From the NCBI GenBank assembly GCA_044870185.1, contig JBIOYL010000234.1, positions 1 to 14,605 on the forward strand: 14,605 bases of DNA, in the 5' to 3' direction. The position numbers were made by a program, and so were the translations under genes. Source of the stretch: JBIOYL01 sp044870185. Lineage in GTDB: Bacteria > Actinomycetota > CALGFH01. Within the stretch, counting starts at the first letter, position 1; every line of letters starts with the position of its first letter. Under the pieces are notes generated by a model. It saw only the letters and a list, made by a program, of their open reading frames with translations, was not told the origin of the DNA and searched no databases. Below are positions 12,984 through 14,605 of this stretch, one piece after another.

Positions 12984-13526
12984 TTGGTCCAGATGGCGAG
13001 CTTCGAGGAGATCGCCGTCCCGCACATGGACGCCATCTACGACGCCGCCCTGCGGCTGGCCGGTGAGCCGGCGACCGCCCAGGACCTGACCCAGGAGACC
13101 TACCTGCGCGCCTGGCGTGCGTTCGACTCCTTTGAGCCGGGCACCAACTGCAAGGCGTGGCTGCTGCGCATCCAGTACAACCTGTTCTGCACCCTGTACC
13201 GCAGGGACCAGCGCCTGCCGATGGTGGCCATCGAGGCGGGCGACGACACCCCGGCCCTGCAGGTGCCCAGCTTCGAGCCCGGGCCGGAGGAGGCCACGGT
13301 CCGCGAGCTCGATCGGGTGGCCGTGCGCCGGGCCATCGCCCAGCTCCCCGAGGACTTCCGGGCCACCGTGACGCTGGTGGACATCCAGGGCCTGTCGTGC
13401 GCCGAGGCGGCCGCGCTGATGGGCGTCCCCCGGGGCACGGTGCTGTCGCGCCTGCACCGGGCGCGGCGCCGGCTGGAAGGCCTGCTCCTGCCCGAGATCG
13501 GAAGGGTGCAAGCAGGTGACCTGTGA
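12984..13526 (+). CDS. ECF sigma factor, SigR/SigH-like
   Basis: A 180-residue group 4 sigma factor directing RNA polymerase to stress promoters. Sigma-2 (about 10-77) contains DLTQETYLRAWRAFDSF and the GTNCKAWLLRIQYNLF segment that is typical of the SigR/SigH (ECF12-like) branch. Sigma-4 (about 112-168) contains AQLPEDFRATVTLVDIQGLS and MGVPRGTVLSRLHRARRRL, the -35-binding helix-turn-helix. A 30-residue acidic linker lies between. The TTG at 12984 is chosen because GGAGG at 12971-12975 is 8 nt before it; the ATG at 12993 in the same frame would leave 17 nt. Both give nearly the same protein. The stop overlaps the anti-sigma start by 11 bp, so the pair is co-translated. Identification as the true SigR orthologue rests on motif resemblance and neighbourhood and is likely but not certain. 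Confidence 0.92.
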   Translation: MVQMASFEEIAVPHMDAIYDAALRLAGEPATAQDLTQETYLRAWRAFDSFEPGTNCKAWLLRIQYNLFCTLYRRDQRLPMVAIEAGDDTPALQVPSFEPGPEEATVRELDRVAVRRAIAQLPEDFRATVTLVDIQGLSCAEAAALMGVPRGTVLSRLHRARRRLEGLLLPEIGRVQAGDL

Positions 13527-14586
13527 CGAGTTCCTCGTCGGGCTGACCGCGTTCAGCCTGGGCGAGCTGCCCCGCGAGCAGGCAGCCGCGGCGCGCGAGC
13601 ACGTGGCGCGCTGCGACGCGTGCGCGTCCGCCGCCCTCCGGGACCGCCAGCTCACCGCGCTGCTGCGCGGCTCGGCCGTCGCGGCTCCCCGAGCCGTCCG
13701 CCGGGCGGTGCTGTCGGCGCTGCGCGCCGAAGCGCAGGCCGGGACGCCGGCACAGGCAGCAGCGCCGGCCGGGACGCCGGCAGCGGCCGGAACGCCCGAG
13801 CTGCCACCGGCAGCGGCTGGGGGGGTCGGGGCGCCACCGGCAGCGGCTGGGGGGCTGGGAGTGCCGGCAGCGCCGGGGAGGCACGGGAGGCCGGCAAGAC
13901 CCGAGGAGCCGGCAGCGCCCAAGGGACTCGGGGCGCGCGCCAAGCCCGAGGCGTACGAGGAACCCGAGGCGGCCACACGCCGGCGGGCCGAGCAGCGGCG
14001 GACGGAGCGGCGGCGGGCCGAGCGGCGGCGCCGAGCGCCCGCCCATGCCGCCCCGGCGGGCGGGGGACGCCGGCGGCATTGGCTCGCCCTGTCCTCGGTC
14101 ACCGGGCTGGCCGCCGCCCTGGCCGCCGCGACCATCCTGCTCGTTCCCGTCACGTCGAGCGCGAGCCCGCTGGCCGCCGCATGGGCCGCCTACCGGTCCG
14201 AGGCGACCCTGGCCGCCACCACGCCGACCGGGCGGACGGCCGAGCGGCTCGCCGCCGCCCTGGGCGAGGCCGCCGAGTCACCCGACCTCCGCGCCTACGG
14301 GCTGTCGCTGCGCGCGTCGGGTGCGCGCATGCTGGCCGGCCACCTCGCCGCGGTCGCCGAGTACCGTGGCGAGCGGGGTGAGCGGGTGGCGCTGCTGCGC
14401 TGGCGCGGTCGCCTGCCCGGCGCGGCCGGCACCCAGGCCGTCTCCGGGCCGCTCGTCCAGACGGCCCGCTGGGGTGAGACGGGCAGCGTGTGGTGGCGCT
14501 ACGAGGAGATCGTGTGGTGCCTGGTCGGCACCGCCCCCCAGGCCGAGCTGGACGCCATCGCGCACCGGCTGGCCAGCGACACCTGA
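13516..14586 (+). CDS. Zinc-finger, membrane-anchored anti-sigma factor
   Basis: A 356-residue protein partnered with the overlapping sigma gene. The N-terminal domain holds the anti-sigma zinc motif HVARCDAC (H29, C33, C36; H-x3-C-x2-C) with C3 as the likely fourth ligand, the ligand set of RsrA-type redox-responsive anti-sigmas. Then comes a long low-complexity Pro/Ala/Gly linker (about 72-150) and a basic Arg-rich stretch (155-187), a single membrane helix (about 189-211) and an outside region of about 145 residues (212-356) that I do not recognise. Classical RsrA is about 100 residues with no membrane helix, so this is a much enlarged version. The linker contains a 10-residue repeat encoded by a 30-bp DNA repeat. 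GTG at 13516 has GGAAGGG at 13500-13506. It may sense either redox state or an envelope signal; the sequence cannot decide. Confidence 0.85.
   Translation: MTCDEFLVGLTAFSLGELPREQAAAAREHVARCDACASAALRDRQLTALLRGSAVAAPRAVRRAVLSALRAEAQAGTPAQAAAPAGTPAAAGTPELPPAAAGGVGAPPAAAGGLGVPAAPGRHGRPARPEEPAAPKGLGARAKPEAYEEPEAATRRRAEQRRTERRRAERRRRAPAHAAPAGGGRRRHWLALSSVTGLAAALAAATILLVPVTSSASPLAAAWAAYRSEATLAATTPTGRTAERLAAALGEAAESPDLRAYGLSLRASGARMLAGHLAAVAEYRGERGERVALLRWRGRLPGAAGTQAVSGPLVQTARWGETGSVWWRYEEIVWCLVGTAPQAELDAIAHRLASDT
13803..13862 (+). repeat. 30-bp repeat in the anti-sigma linker
   Basis: GCCACCGGCAGCGGCTGGGG occurs at 13803 and again at 13833, 30 bp apart, and encodes a repeated PPAAAGG decapeptide. 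Shorter AGTPA-type units lie just upstream (about 13738-13795). The repeats keep the frame and lengthen the cytoplasmic linker. Confidence 0.75.
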
Positions 14587-14605
14587 GGACAGCCGCCGGC
14601 CGGGG

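Noticed and set aside
12304..14153. Large minus-strand open frames opposite the helicase tail, sigma and anti-sigma genes
   Set aside because: They are antisense shadows with biased low-complexity composition, lying over genes with clear family motifs.

Overview
The window is very GC-rich (sampled rows of the core genes run about 75-82% G+C). It uses many GTG and TTG starts and has hairpin terminators without T-runs. It carries a DUF3107 gene, a family I know only from Actinobacteria, close to a DEAD-box helicase and a SigR-like ECF sigma factor. This points to a high-GC actinobacterium outside the genera I would recognise by sequence. Nothing here identifies a species.

Layout. (1) 3-893 is the 3' part of a large LuxR-family (LAL-type) regulator gene. 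It enters from upstream and looks eroded, because its C-terminal helix-turn-helix is almost entirely missing. (2) 912-3100 is an OmpR-type two-component pair, response regulator then kinase, overlapping by 4 bp. At its 3' end lies an array of 11-bp-spaced TCTCAG-like repeats of the kind that OmpR/PhoB regulators bind, followed by a strong hairpin at 3264-3290. (3) 3429-6537 is a MoxR ATPase, DUF58 protein and membrane VWA protein operon with stop/start overlaps at both junctions. (4) 6521-7645 (minus) is an RmuC-family protein. Its repetitive tail overlaps the end of the VWA gene and doubles as a hairpin-rich convergent junction. (5) 7829-8554 (minus) is an unrecognised protein with winged-helix-like stretches. 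(6) 8800-9030 is DUF3107. (7) 9061-10504 (minus) is a lower-GC insert holding a beta-class DNA methyltransferase with a non-canonical DGAY catalytic motif and an overlapping 71-residue ORF. (8) 10666-11007 (minus) is a SnoaL/NTF2-like protein. (9) 11294-12820 is a DEAD-box helicase whose leader carries a Crp-like palindrome and a strong hairpin against its ribosome-binding site. (10) 12984-14586 is an ECF sigma factor with an overlapping zinc-finger, membrane-anchored anti-sigma factor, preceded by an ECF-type promoter that suggests autoregulation.

Functional picture. The two-component pair may control the MoxR operon through the repeat array (inference). DUF3107, RhlE-like helicase and SigR/RsrA lie near one another in other actinobacteria as I recall, so the methyltransferase and its small partner ORF look like an insertion into a conserved neighbourhood. 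The most unusual items are the methyltransferase with its overlapping small ORF, the RNA and operator architecture upstream of the helicase, the repeat-array-to-hairpin interval after the kinase, and the very long repeat-rich linker of the anti-sigma factor. I did not find a clear multi-gene undescribed system.
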